From NCBI GenBank assembly GCA_003013855.2, contig ML058433.1:6819966-6883965 (forward strand): DNA of 64,000 nucleotides, given 5' to 3'. The first letter of the stretch is position 1; each line of letters begins with the position of its first letter. The notes under the pieces were generated by a model that was not told the DNA's origin, ran no database searches, and was given only the letters and a program-made list of their open reading frames with translations. A program made the position numbers and the translations under genes. Shown piece after piece: positions 9,663 to 20,735 of the stretch. The DNA is from Liriodendron chinense. Taxonomy: Eukaryota > Streptophyta > Magnoliopsida > Magnoliales > Magnoliaceae.

Positions 9663-12600
9663 TCAATATGTAGGAATTGTACCTGTAGCAAGATAATTAG
9701 CAATGTCCGCATACCATGGTAATTGGGAAACGGCAAAAAGTTGTTCATCGGGGAACATGTCATTGATTGCAGTCGTTTCAGGGGAATCAGTGAGGGTAAG
9801 TCGAGAGAGGTGGTCAGCTACTACATTCTCTACTCCTTTCTTATCACGTATTTCTAAGTCGAATTCTTGGAGTAGGAGGATCCATCTTAATAACCGTGGT
9901 TTAGCATCCTTCTTAGAGAGAAGATACTTAAGCGCGGCATGGTCAGTGAATATAATGATCTTGGATCCAATCAAGTAGGATCTAAACTTCTCCAAGGCAA
10001 AAACTACGGCTAAAAGTTCTTTTTCAGTAGTAGTGTAGTTTGCTTGGGCTGAGTTTAGGGTTCTACTTGCATAGTAGATGACACATGGCTTTTTATCTTT
10101 TCTTTGGCCTAACACAGCCCCAATAGCATAGTCGCTAGCATCGCACATAATTTCAAAAGGGAGGCTCCAATCAGGTGGTTGCATTATTAGAGCACATGTC
10201 AACATACCTTTAAGGGTGGTAAAGGCCTTCTGACATTCTTCATTCCACTCGAAAGAATTTTCCTTTTGAAGTAGGTTACATAAAGGGTGAGAGAGTGAAC
10301 TGAAATCCTTTATGAACCTTCTGTAAAATCCTGCGTGTCCTAAAAAGGACCGTATATCTCGTATGCTTTTGGGTGGTGGGAGGTTAGAGATAAGATCAAT
10401 TTTCGCCTTGTCCACCTCAATTCCATTTTGTGAAACGATGTGACCAAGTACAATTCCCTTTTGAACCATGAAGTGACACTTTTCCCAATTGAGCACAAGG
10501 TTCTTCTCTTCACATCTTTTTAGCACAGATTTCAAGTGCTTGAGGCACTCATCAAAGTTACAACCAAATACAGAAAAATCATCCATGAAGACTTCGAGAA
10601 TGGTCCCCACCATGTCAGAAAAGATGCTCATCATACAACGCTGAAAGGTGGCAGGGGCATTACATAGTCCAAACGGCATTCGTCGATAGGCGAAAGTACC
10701 GAATGGACATGTGAATGTAGTCTTTTCTTGATCTTCACGGGCAATTTCTATTTGGTTGTACCCTGAATAGCCATCAAGGAAGCAAAAGTGGGAATGACCC
10801 GCCAACCGTTCTAAAATCTGATCAACAAACGGTAGGGGAAAGTGGTCTTTCCTCGTGACAGTGTTTAGCTTCCTGTAGTCAATGCACATTCTCCAACCGG
10901 TAGTGACTCTAGTTGGCACGAGTTCGTTATTGGCATTGGCTACGATGGTTATTCCGGATTTCTTAGGCACCACTTGAGTTGGGCTCACCCATTGGCTATC
11001 AGATATTGGGTAAATGATACCTACATCCAATAGTTTCACCACTTCGGCCTTAACCACATCCTTCATATTTGGATTTAGTCGTCTTTGTGGTTGCCGGGAT
11101 GTCTTTGCATTTTCCTCAAGGTGTATGCGGTGAGTGCAAATCAGTGGGTCTATGCCTTTGAGATCCGCAATTGTCCATCTGATGGCACTCTTGTGCTCTA
11201 ATAGAGTGGCTATTAGCCTACTCTCTTGTTCCTCATCCAAGTGGGAAGAAATCACCAATGGATATGTCTCATCTCGACCTAAATAAACATATTTTAGCTC
11301 ACTTGGCAATGGTTTTAGGTCGAGTTTTGGCACCTTAATGTTGGATGGGAGGGCCTTGTTCTCATTTATAGGCAAAGGTTCAATTGGGGCCCTCCATCTT
11401 TTATTTTCACGCACCAGCATCACATCTAGAATGGCATCCATCTCTTGTGTTGTATCATCATTCATATCATGGAGATGGGCCACACAGGCCTCCAAAGGGT
11501 AGGAAAATAGTGACAAGGGGATTGTATCTTCCACGAATGATTCGATCATGTTTAATTCGTGGATATCATCATCAACTTCCCGTGGTTGTTTGCATAACTC
11601 AAATATGTTAAGCTCAAGGGTCATATTTCCAAAGGACATTTGTACAAGTCCGTTTCTACAATTGATAATGGCGTTTGAGGTAGCTAGAAACGGTCGTCCA
11701 AGTATGACGGGAATTTGAGTACCGGTGCCTATCACGGGATGTGTGTCCAAGACAATAAAATCTACTGGATAGTAGAATTTATCAACTTGGACTAGAACAT
11801 CCTCTACCATTCCTCTCGGTATCCGGATGGATCTATCAGCAAGTTGGAGTGTGGTTTTGGTGGGTTTCAATTCACCTAACCCAAGTTGTTCATAGACCGA
11901 GTATGGAATGAGATTCACACTTGCCCCCAAGTCGAGTAGGGCTTGTTTAATCTGGTAGTCTCCTATGATGCATGATATGGTTGGACTACCCGGATCTTTG
12001 TATTTTTGGGGCACCTCTTGTTTGATGATGGCACTCAAATTCTCAGCCAAAAGCACTTTGTTGTGAACGTTATGTTTCCTTTTGATTGTACATAATTCCT
12101 TTAAAAATTTGGCATAAGATGGTATTTGTTTTATTGCATCCAACAGCGGAATGTTGATCTTCACCTGCTTGAAAACTTCCAGAATCTCCAGATTTTTATC
12201 TAAAGGTTTAGGTGAAATCAACCTTTGTGGAAATGGGGCAACCGGCTTGTATTGTCTTTCCGGTTCTTTCTCTTGTGGAATATTGTTTGGGCTATCATCC
12301 TCTTTGGGAATTTCCGGATCCTTAGGCTTGGGGGCCTTCACCGGATTGGATTTATCAATTTCTTTCCCACTTCTCAAAGTGGTGATAGCTTGGACATGTT
12401 CCGTATGGTGGGAGGATGAGCTTGCATCTTGTATCTCATATTGGGTCCTTGGGTTAGGAAGAGGTTGGGCAGGGAGTGTGCCCTTCTCTCTAACACTAAG
12501 GTGAGCTTCAACTCTAGCCAAAGATGTTTTCAATTCATTGATGGCTTGGTTTGAGTTTTGATTGAATTTCAATTGCTCTTGCATGAACCCATCTATTTTT

Positions 12601-13892
12601 AGAGAGTTTGTCTTGTTATGCTCATTCTGGACTGATACAAATGCACCCAACATCTCTTCTAGTGATACTTTTGGAGTGTTGTTTGCATTTGCATTGGGCC
12701 CATTCTTCCAACTGAAGTTGGGATGGTTCTTCCAATTAGGATTAGACGTGTTTGAGTTTGGAGCACCATATTGCTGCTGATAACTGTTTATGGCATTTAT
12801 TTGTTCTTGTAGGATGCCTTGGACTGCTAAAATTGTGGGACAATCTGGTGTAGCATGTTGATTTCCAGCACAAATTCCACAAACAGTTTCAACCTCAGTG
12901 GAGTTGATTGTTTCTCCTTTCCTTAATTCCATGGCTTCGACCTTTCTTGTAAGGCTAGCCAACCGTGCACTTATGCTATCTTCTTCTGATAGGACATACA
13001 TTCCTCCCTTTTCCTTTTGTTGGCCAATCTTGGAATTTGTTGGTTTAGGTGTGTCCCAAGATTGTGCACTTTCAGCCAATTCTTCCAGATAATCCCATGC
13101 TTCATCAGCTTCCTTATTCATGAACTCCCCATTACACATCATCTCTATAAATTGGCACATGGATGGAATCAGTCCTTCATAGAAAAAACTTATAATCCGC
13201 CAATTTTCATAGCCATGATGTGGGCATGCGTTTAATAGGTCCTTGAATCTTTCCCAACATTGGAAAAAGGTTTCATCCTCCTTTTGGGCAAAGTTCATGA
13301 TAAGGCGCTTAAGCATGTTCGTTTTGTGAGTAGGGAAGAATTTTTTTATAAATTCTCTGTGCATATCGTTCCATGACCCAATTGATCTTGGCCTTAATGC
13401 ATACAGCCAACCCTTGGCTTTATCCTTAAGAGTGAAAGGGAAGAATTTAAGTCTTACTACATCTTCAGTCACATTTGCAAAGTGCATGGTGGTGATTACC
13501 TCATCAAACTCCCTAAGGTGTTGATAGGCACTTTCACTATCTAAACCATGGAATTTAGGGAGAAGATTGATCACTCCCGGTTTCAAATCCACATTCCCTG
13601 CATTTGGTGGGAAAACTATGCATGAGGGAGTGCTCGTTCTTGCAGGTTGCAAGAAATCACGTAAAGTCCTAGGTCGGGGAACATTCTCAACCACATTCTC
13701 CCCTGTTTCAGTTTGATTTTGAACCGGGTTAGGTTGATTTGCAGCCATATTTTCAGATAAAATTGGAGAATCTAGCTGTCTCCTAGCACGTGGCTCTCTA
13801 TCAATCCCTTCTACTATCCCCCCTTCACTTATGAGTCGGTTATTGGAATCCCAAGCCCAATGCGGCATGCAAAACAAAAAAATAAGAAACAA
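9663..13892 (-). CDS. Gag-protease-RT-RNase H polyprotein of Element D
   Basis: An uninterrupted frame of 1409 codons. The likely true start is the ATG at 13868 (MPHW), because the following SNNRLISEGG aligns with the start of Element B's gag (MSRWERNHSNRLQSEGG). In order: a retrotransposon gag domain (residues about 110-275); a CX2CX4HX4C zinc knuckle CGICAGNQHATPDC (about residue 337); a retropepsin with DLGAS (about 650); reverse transcriptase with MCIDYRKLN, MPFGLCNAP and the catalytic FMDDF (about 1101); and Ty3-type RNase H from FEIMCDASDYAIGAV (about 1245) with TEKELLAVV and a DHAALKYLL block. It ends at a TGA at 9663-9665 where related proteins continue into integrase. Apart from that stop it looks intact. 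Lineage: Athila-like, from the protease block and the tRNA-Asp PBS. Confidence 0.93.
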   Translation of the reverse strand: MFLIFLFCMPHWAWDSNNRLISEGGIVEGIDREPRARRQLDSPILSENMAANQPNPVQNQTETGENVVENVPRPRTLRDFLQPARTSTPSCIVFPPNAGNVDLKPGVINLLPKFHGLDSESAYQHLREFDEVITTMHFANVTEDVVRLKFFPFTLKDKAKGWLYALRPRSIGSWNDMHREFIKKFFPTHKTNMLKRLIMNFAQKEDETFFQCWERFKDLLNACPHHGYENWRIISFFYEGLIPSMCQFIEMMCNGEFMNKEADEAWDYLEELAESAQSWDTPKPTNSKIGQQKEKGGMYVLSEEDSISARLASLTRKVEAMELRKGETINSTEVETVCGICAGNQHATPDCPTILAVQGILQEQINAINSYQQQYGAPNSNTSNPNWKNHPNFSWKNGPNANANNTPKVSLEEMLGAFVSVQNEHNKTNSLKIDGFMQEQLKFNQNSNQAINELKTSLARVEAHLSVREKGTLPAQPLPNPRTQYEIQDASSSSHHTEHVQAITTLRSGKEIDKSNPVKAPKPKDPEIPKEDDSPNNIPQEKEPERQYKPVAPFPQRLISPKPLDKNLEILEVFKQVKINIPLLDAIKQIPSYAKFLKELCTIKRKHNVHNKVLLAENLSAIIKQEVPQKYKDPGSPTISCIIGDYQIKQALLDLGASVNLIPYSVYEQLGLGELKPTKTTLQLADRSIRIPRGMVEDVLVQVDKFYYPVDFIVLDTHPVIGTGTQIPVILGRPFLATSNAIINCRNGLVQMSFGNMTLELNIFELCKQPREVDDDIHELNMIESFVEDTIPLSLFSYPLEACVAHLHDMNDDTTQEMDAILDVMLVRENKRWRAPIEPLPINENKALPSNIKVPKLDLKPLPSELKYVYLGRDETYPLVISSHLDEEQESRLIATLLEHKSAIRWTIADLKGIDPLICTHRIHLEENAKTSRQPQRRLNPNMKDVVKAEVVKLLDVGIIYPISDSQWVSPTQVVPKKSGITIVANANNELVPTRVTTGWRMCIDYRKLNTVTRKDHFPLPFVDQILERLAGHSHFCFLDGYSGYNQIEIAREDQEKTTFTCPFGTFAYRRMPFGLCNAPATFQRCMMSIFSDMVGTILEVFMDDFSVFGCNFDECLKHLKSVLKRCEEKNLVLNWEKCHFMVQKGIVLGHIVSQNGIEVDKAKIDLISNLPPPKSIRDIRSFLGHAGFYRRFIKDFSSLSHPLCNLLQKENSFEWNEECQKAFTTLKGMLTCALIMQPPDWSLPFEIMCDASDYAIGAVLGQRKDKKPCVIYYASRTLNSAQANYTTTEKELLAVVFALEKFRSYLIGSKIIIFTDHAALKYLLSKKDAKPRLLRWILLLQEFDLEIRDKKGVENVVADHLSRLTLTDSPETTAINDMFPDEQLFAVSQLPWYADIANYLATGTIPTY

Positions 13893-14437
13893 AAAGAAAG
13901 GAGAATTCTTCCTCCCTTTTCTTTACTCTTCTCTAAGATCGAAGCACAAGGTGTCTTGCAATGGCTAGGCCAGAAGCAAGGATAAAGACCGATTTCTCCT
14001 GGTCAATAGGGGTTCAGAAAACTCCCCACCCACTCTTTGAATCTTTTGAGAAAAAGTGCAGAAAAAGGAAAAAGAGGAGTAGAGATGAGAAAAGAAATCT
14101 CTGAGCACAAGGTGAACCAAGGCGGCTGAGCCGACCAATAGGAATCCAGGTGGCAAAAAGGCCGACCTTTTAGAGATCCAAAAGGAATCTCCACCCACTC
14201 TACAAGAGATGAATAGGAATGAATAGGAGAAGGAGAAGAGTAAGGTTTAGAAAGATAGAACCTGATTCGCACTTGAAACTCTTGTATCTTCTTCAGCTTC
14301 CTAGAAATCCCTGAAAAGAAAAAAAAATCAAATAAATAAACTAAGTTAGTTCTAAAAATCTAAAAGAGTCCTAAATAGATACTAATTTCAGAAATTTGTG
14401 AAAACCGTCAAGGTCCCCGGCAACGGCGCCAAAAACT
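13893..14437 (-). other. 5' leader of Element D
   Basis: Between the PBS and the gag start. Short open frames on the minus strand (13965-14272) show no known domain and have no counterpart in Element B, so I treat them as leader sequence. Confidence 0.6.
14414..14431 (-). promoter_or_regulatory. Primer-binding site, tRNA-Asp type (Element D)
   Basis: Minus strand TGGCGCCGTTGCCGGGGA, separated from the LTR end by a few bases (AGTTTT). It is complementary to the 3' end of plant tRNA-Asp(GUC), the primer known for Athila elements. No mismatch is seen. Confidence 0.9.
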
Positions 14438-16079
14438 TGTTCGCTTCCCCAAGTGTAGGGTTGCGATGTAGTAATAAACTCGGTAATACCGAGGTCGATC
14501 CACAGGGACTTATGTAGGATGTCACAAACTCATCCACAAGTTTCTATTGAAACTAACAATCAAAGTTTGAATAGAATGTGTGTGATTAACAGTTTAAGCT
14601 AATTGAATGTAAACAAGTATAAGAAGGCACTAGGGGTTCGAGGATTCACTTGTAGCAATCCTCGATGTTCAATCCGCTATGGTTTCCCATTCTCTCAACT
14701 AGAATCACCAGTCAGGTCTATCTAGTCGGATGATAGAACTGTTAAACCAGAAGTCTGTAACATGTAAGTTCTGTGCATAAAGTTCACTCAACTCTAGGCT
14801 GATCTGAGCATGCTCATTGCATAGGTCATTCACCTTTTCTATATGTCCAATTCCCAATCATAACCATCCTCAAGTCTTCTCACAAGACAAGGCTAGATCA
14901 TGATTTGAACTGGATTCAAATTATATGCACAGTCCATACATATTCCAGATAATCAACCAAAACTAGAACTTTGGCATGAAGCCCCTTTATGAAGAGCTTG
15001 GTACTAGAGCGCACTCCAATTCCTCGGATCATACAGGTCTAGACCAGTTGCAAACAAATTAAGAAGATAAGTAATTCATCCAAACATCCATGAGTCATCA
15101 CAAGACTAAGAGAAATTACTTAAAAACTTGTATAAACTTCAAACCTTAGTTCATAATCATGAATTCCAAACTGAAAACCACTTAACTACGAATTAAAACA
15201 TCTTGGATACACTACAAGCTTCACCTCTTAGCCCTAGCTAAGAGGTTTAGCTGCTCATGATCCAAGGAAACATGAAACAACTACAAAAAGCATAAAAACA
15301 GCAAAGCAAACCAAAAGGAGTTGTGAAACTCCAATCTTCACTTTCACAGCCTCCAACCTCGCTTGAACCCTTCTAGGATACCCTAGAAACAATCCCTAGG
15401 TGTTTATTTATAGTTTGGCGACTCCCCAACGTCGGAAGAATCGGAAATTTGCGTAACACTTACGCAGCGCAGAGAATTTCGGGAAGAAATTAGAAAGTTC
15501 CAACTCAGTACGCATGGCCGACCGGTCATGACCGGTCGGCCTCAAGTGAAAACACTCCAGCAGGTATGCCCGACCGGTCGGGCCTCGTAGAACATCAGTC
15601 CAGCAAGCCTATCCGACCGGTCAAGACCGGTCGGATGTTTTCATCCACACTACAGCAGCAATGTCGGTCCTTTTCAATGAAGTTCCAGCACATATGTCCG
15701 ACCGGTCAAGACTGGTCGGACGTCTTCAGTAGGAGCCTAATCTGCATGGCTGACCGGTCACTGACCGGTCTGGCTTCCTTGGCCGACCCATTCATGACCG
15801 GTCACTGACCGGTCGGCTTCCTTGGCCGACCGGCCGACCGGTCATGACCGGTCTTTCTTCTTGTATTTTTCCTTTCTTTCTTCTACTTTCTTTTCTTCTT
15901 TAGTTCTTTCTTTCTTTATTAGAATAGTTCCAAATGAGCTCATTATATCTTCAATTGAGTAGAGTCCACCCTCAATCCTGTAGTCACAAAACATGCATTG
16001 AATTAGCTTCCAAACCATACAAACCTTGCACAATGAGTGATGAATTGGGGTTAGAATATGCATAATTAAGAGCTCAACA
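14438..16079 (-). repeat. 5' LTR of Element D
   Basis: 1642 bp, the partner of 5686-7283, with the same termini. It carries about 44 extra bases, all in the palindromic array. It is flanked on the outer side by TSD gatac (16080-16084). Confidence 0.93.
15517..15853 (-). promoter_or_regulatory. U3 array of GACCGGTC palindromes (Element D 5' LTR)
   Basis: The same array as at 6766-7051, but longer by about one unit at the 15780-15853 end. Copy number thus differs between two LTRs that are otherwise about 99.7% identical by eye. Confidence 0.85.
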
Positions 16080-16084
16080 GATAC

Positions 16085-16700
16085 CGACTCTAAAAGTGCG
16101 ACGACATCCCCTATCAATTCACCATTCTTATTAGGGGAGTAGGTCACGTCTTCTTCTAAGTGACCGAAGTAAAGAGGTGAGAGGGACTCATCTTCCACAA
16201 TCGAATTGATCATGTTTATTTCGTGGACCTCCTCATCTTCATCCTCTTGTTGGTTGTTAATATTGAAAGCATTTAACTCAATCGTTATATTGCCAAAAGA
16301 CATTTATACGACCCCACTCCTACAATTGATGATAGCGTTTAATGTAGCTAGGAATGGGCGGCCAAGTATGATAGGAATTTGAGTGTCAATATTAACCATG
16401 GGTCGTGTGTCCAAGACAATAAAGTCCACCAGGTTGTAGACCTTGTCAACTTGGACAAGAACGTCCTCAATCACCCTTTTCGAAATACGAATTGATCGGT
16501 CAGCGAGTTGTAATGTGGTTTTGGTGGGTTTTAATTCACCTAAACCCAATTGTTCATCAACCGAGAAGGGGATTAAGTTCACACTTGCCCCTAGATTGAG
16601 TAAAGCGTGCTTCACCCGGTAGTCTCCAATTATGCATGAACTAAAGGGATCTTTGTATTTCTTGGGCATCCCATGATTTATAATGGCGCTTACATTCTCT
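16085..16700 (-). pseudogene. Protease and start of acidic tail of Element 2
   Basis: A retropepsin with the block LGASVNLIPFSVDEQLGLGEL, but the catalytic DLGAS is NLGAS here, so the active-site aspartate is lost. A stop after the domain (16304-16306) separates it from a further open stretch (16085-16303, MSFGNITIELNAF...) rich in Asp and Glu, which is cut by Element D and resumes at 5685. In Element D itself the matching stretch (MSFGNMTLELNIF) is one continuous frame. Non-functional. Confidence 0.8.
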
Positions 16701-16709
16701 GTCAAAAAT

Positions 16710-17244
16710 GGAATCGGATTGCGTGCGGAGTCTCCGCATGCTCTTATCGTGCGGAGTAAACTCAATTGGGCCCACCTAGAATGTATGTGCTTTATTTATT
16801 CCATCCATATGTTTTTCCAGCTCATTTTAGGGGTTGAGCCCAAAAATTAAGTATATCCAAATCTCAAGTGGATCGTGCCATGGGAAACAGTGGGAATAAT
16901 GATTTCCACCGTTTAAACCTTCCTAGGCCCTACAGTGATGTTTATTTGTCATCCAACCTGTTCATAAGATCACATGGATATGGATGAAGGGAAAACACAA
17001 ATATCAACTTGATCCAAAACTTCTATGTCCTCCAAGAATTTTTCAATGGTAGACATTCAGTTCACACATTTCTTGTGGTGTGGTCTAGTTTAGATTTTGA
17101 TATGCTTCATTTTTTGGCACCATACCTAAAATTTCCTGCTAAGATGGATGGACGGAGTGGATAAAATACGTAAATCACTATGGGCCCCACAGAGTTTACT
17201 CCGCACGCTAGCATACGGAGTTACTCAACACGCAATCCACTTCC
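16710..17244 (-). mobile_element. Mutator-like MITE, 535 bp
   Basis: Terminal inverted repeats of about 52 bp with some mismatches: one end begins GGAATCGGATTGCGTG, the other (reverse complement) GGAAGTGGATTGCGTG, and both end in GTGCGGAGTAAACTC. Flanks are 9-bp TSDs, gtcaaaaat (16701-16709) and gtaaaaaat (17245-17253), with one mismatch. Long terminal repeats and a 9-bp TSD fit Mutator-like elements. There is no transposase, so it is non-autonomous. It lies in the Element 2 region between gag and protease. The strand is arbitrary. Confidence 0.8.
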
Positions 17245-17253
17245 GTAAAAAAT

Positions 17254-19070
17254 GCCTTCTTTTGCACATGTATTTTTCTTTTTACCGTGAAAAGGTCCTT
17301 AAAAAACTTGGCATATGACAGTATTTATTTAATGGCATCTAACAATAGGATGTTGATCTTGACTTGCTTAAAAACCTTCAAAATTTCCAATATATATCTT
17401 GAGGTTTGGTTGAAATCAAGCGTTGGGGGAATGGGGCAACGAGCCTATATTCTTTCACTGGTTCTTTTTCATGTGAGGCGATGCTAGGTCCATCATCCTC
17501 TTTGGAAGATACCAGATCATTAGGTGTTGAGGCCTTCACCGGGTCAAATTTTTCAGTAATTTTACCACTTCTAAGAGTGTGATGGACTTAACATGTTCCA
17601 TATGTTGGCTAGAGGAACTAGGCACACTTATTTCGAATTGTGATTTCGGATTAGGTAAGGGTTGGGCTATAAGAGTCCATTCCCTTGCGTTTAAGCAAGC
17701 CTTGATTTCCTCCACCGAATTTTTAAGCTCATGCATTATCTTATGGTTCGATTGGTTTATTTGAGCTTGGCCTTCCATGAACGCTTTCAATGTATCCTCT
17801 ATAGGCATTTGAAGTGGGGCCATAGGAAATTGCATTGGGGGCCCCTTTTGAGGATTACTTTGGTTGGTCGTGGGTTCATTCGCCTAATTGAAGTTAGGAT
17901 TGTTTCTCCAACTAAAATTGTACGTGTTTGGATTTGGAGTACTAAAAGGTTGTTGATAACTATTCAAAGCATTAGATTGTTTGTTTAAAAGTTCTCGAAA
18001 TGCAGGAATTGTTGGATAATCCTCCGTTTGATGTACATTCGAAGCACAAATACCGCAAATAGTTTCAACAGCCCACCTTTGTTGGGTTGTGTCCACTTTT
18101 CTTATTTCCATCGCTTCGACCTTTCGTGTGAGATTAGCCACTCTAGAACTTAGATCATCTTCTTCATTCAAAACGTAAATTCCTCCATTTTCCTTGGCTT
18201 AGGACTGTTTTGAACTTGTCGGTTTAAATGTATCCCATGATTGTGTGTTTTCAGCCAACATGTCAAAATAGTCCCAAGCTTCCTCTGTTTCTTTATTCAT
18301 GAACTCCCCATTGCACATCATCTCCACAAATTGGCTCATGGTTTTGTTTAGTCCATCATAGAAGAAACTAATCAGCATCCACCGTTCGTAGCCATGATGT
18401 GGGCATGCATTTAATAGCTCATTATACCTTTCCCAACATTGAAAAAAGGTTTCATCTTTTTTTTGGGCGAAATTCATTATAACCCTTCTCAGCGCATTGG
18501 TTCGATGAGCCAAGAAGAATTTTTTCAGAAAATCCCAAGTCATCTCAACCCATGTCCTAATAGACCTTAGCCTTAAGGAATGTAGCCATGATTTGGCCTT
18601 CTCTTTCAAGGAAAAAGGGAACAATTTGAATTTTATGGTATCCTTGGTTATATAATCATAGTTTATTGTGGCAATAACCTCTTCAAACTCCTTAATGTGT
18701 AGATAAGTGCTTTCAGAGTCGAGTCCATGGAATTTGGGAAGAAGTTGGATCAAGCCCGGTTTAAAATCAATATTTCCCACATTGTGAAGTAAAATTATGC
18801 AAGAGGGGATACTCGTCTTAGCGGGTTGTAAATAGTCATGTAAAGTCTTAGGTTGAGGTACATCCCCCACTTCATTCTGATCAATTTCAGTAAAGTTTTA
18901 GGCTTGATTTTGATGTTGATTAGCCCTTGATTGGGTTAATTTTCAGCCATCCCTCTAGCAATTTCAGGAAGATTTTGACATTTTCTAGCACGAGGTTCTT
19001 TATCAATCCCTTCAATAATTACTCCGTCACTTAACAATCTCCGAATGTAATCATGAACCTACTTGGGCAT
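17254..19070 (-). pseudogene. Gag of Element 2 (degenerate)
   Basis: Read on the minus strand, the frame begins near 19069 with an ATG followed two codons later by a stop. It then gives a clear gag domain (18870-18199: LLPKFHGLDSES, FFQCWERY, EMMCNGEF). After a stop it continues at 18171-17884 with the zinc-knuckle region CGICASNVHQTEDY, in which the last cysteine is a tyrosine. A third piece lies at 17835-17536. The same order is seen in Elements B and D. Several stops and frameshifts, plus the loss of a zinc ligand, make it a dead copy. Confidence 0.8.
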
Positions 19071-19295
19071 TAACCACTCAACACAAACCTAAAATTTAAT
19101 CCTAATTCTAAAAATAAAAATTGAAACTATCTATAACAAGAGGGGTTAGAAGGATAGAACCTGAATTGTAGATCTATGTTAGTATTCTGATATTAGAAGA
19201 AAACTTATCCTAGAAAGCAAAACAAATCCTAAACCTATCTTAACACAATCTCAACTAAAAGTTATCTTAAGAAAATTCTGAAACACCGTATCAAA

Positions 19296-19313
19296 TCCCC
19301 GGCAGCGGCGCTA
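19296..19313 (-). promoter_or_regulatory. Decayed tRNA-Asp primer-binding site (Element 2)
   Basis: Minus strand TAGCGCCGCTGCCGGGGA, two mismatches from the intact site of Element D, a few bases from the LTR end at 19320. Confidence 0.75.
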
Positions 19314-20163
19314 AAAACTTGTTCGCTACCCAAGTGTAGGGTTGCGATGTAGTAATAATTCGGAAAGACCAAGTATCATCCCACAGAGATTTATATATGG
19401 GTATTCTCAGAATTTATCTAAAATAACCTATAATCGAGATCCTATTAAGAATTAAAGCTGAAAAATAGTGATTTGAAGTAAAACAGTGATTATGAGAGGT
19501 AATAACAATCTAAAAAGGCACTATAGCACCAAGGATCCACTTTTAATAGTTTTCAATGCATCAGCACAACTACGTCTCTCACATCACAATCAGAATCGAA
19601 TTCATATCTCTATCCGATCGGAATATGAAGCGGTTCAATAAAATCTTATCTTAAACAATTACTTGTTCATTAATTCGATTCCCACAACAATGTTCAGGCC
19701 TTGGGCACACTCAATTATATAGGCCAAGCCTCTTTCGAATCTAGTTGAGATTCACAACCATAGTTTTCATCTAATCCTGTCACTAGACTTGACTAAAACC
19801 AATGATTAGAACTCTAATTAAATCAAAATCAATCAGCAAACATCTATCTCAAATTATCTCAAAAGATAAGAACATCAGTTTGAATGAGTTCCCACATGAA
19901 GAACATGTCATTGTACACAAGGCAATCAAATGGTTTACCATGCCCGAAGTTAATGATAGATCTACACAAGCATAAACAATACCAAAAAGGTAAGCTACTA
20001 GTTTAGATTCACTAAAAAGCACATGAGCCCGGAGTCATCGAGAGATCAAAGTAAAATCTGAACTAGTACTTTATTCAAACTCATATTAAATTAAATCCTT
20101 CAATTAAAACATGAAAAAGAAACCTAGGTTGCATCAATCCATCAAAAATAAATCAAAAGCTTC

Positions 20164-20187
20164 ACCTCTTAGCCCTAGCTAAGAGGT
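20164..20187 (-). promoter_or_regulatory. Leader hairpin (shared LTR)
   Basis: ACCTCTTAGC/GCTAAGAGGT with loop TAGG on the minus strand, identical to Element D although most of this LTR is well diverged from it. Confidence 0.7.
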
Positions 20188-20450
20188 TTTAGTTCATCTC
20201 AACATCCTTGAACTAGAAGCCTCAAAAACCATAAAAATAACTAAACTAGAAGAAAACTAGGAAAACTTGAAGTAAAATCCGTCTCCTAAGCCTCCTTGAT
20301 GTTCCCCACGTCTTATCATGCTTGGGTATGAAGAGAAGAGGTCCTTTTATAAGTTTCGGACTCTAATTGCGAAGAACCTTCAAGAAATCCCGCAAAAATA
20401 GCGTTTTGCGCAGAAAATTTCGGAGCTTGTAGAACAAGCTCAGTTACACA

Positions 20451-20735
20451 GACGATCGGTCGGATGACCAGTCTGAACCCATGGACGACCGATCGTAAAA
20501 CGTCAAAAACAGTCCAAGAAGCTTTTGAAAATTTCATCCTCCCCTATTGAGTGCTCGATTGGTCTGACGACCGGTTTGAGTGGCAGTCGACCAGTCTAAC
20601 GACTGGTCTGAGAAACACAAAAACAGTCCAGCAAGCTTTGTTTCTATGGACTCTTAAAGACTAGTCTGGCGACCGGTCTCGCAATGTAGACCTGTCTGGC
20701 GATCAGTCTTGGAACAGGTCTTGGAACAGGTCTTG
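20451..20735 (-). promoter_or_regulatory. Third-type U3 palindromic array (shared LTR)
   Basis: Repeated imperfect inverted repeats such as ACCAGTC-TAAC-GACTGGT and related CCGGTCT variants at intervals of a few tens of bases, upstream of the TATA-like box. The copies are more degraded than in Elements B, C and D. Confidence 0.55.

Larger units (their letters stand above)
5686..16079 (-). mobile_element. Element D: near-complete Athila-like Ty3/gypsy retrotransposon
   Basis: A 10.4-kb element with 5-bp TSD gatac (5681-5685 and 16080-16084). The LTRs are 5686-7283 (3') and 14438-16079 (5'). By eye they differ by about five substitutions, one single-base indel and a 44-bp difference in the palindromic array, so insertion is recent. 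A PBS matching tRNA-Asp (14414-14431) and a polypurine tract (7284-7298) flank a 7.15-kb interior with one long gag-pol frame. The frame is broken once, by an in-frame TGA at 9663-9665. It is the only element here with all enzymatic domains and is a candidate relative of the helper that moved the RT-less elements. Confidence 0.93.

Noticed and set aside
11384..13235. Plus-strand frames of 60-117 codons across 9423-13235
   Set aside because: Shadows of the long minus-strand gag-pol frame of Element D.
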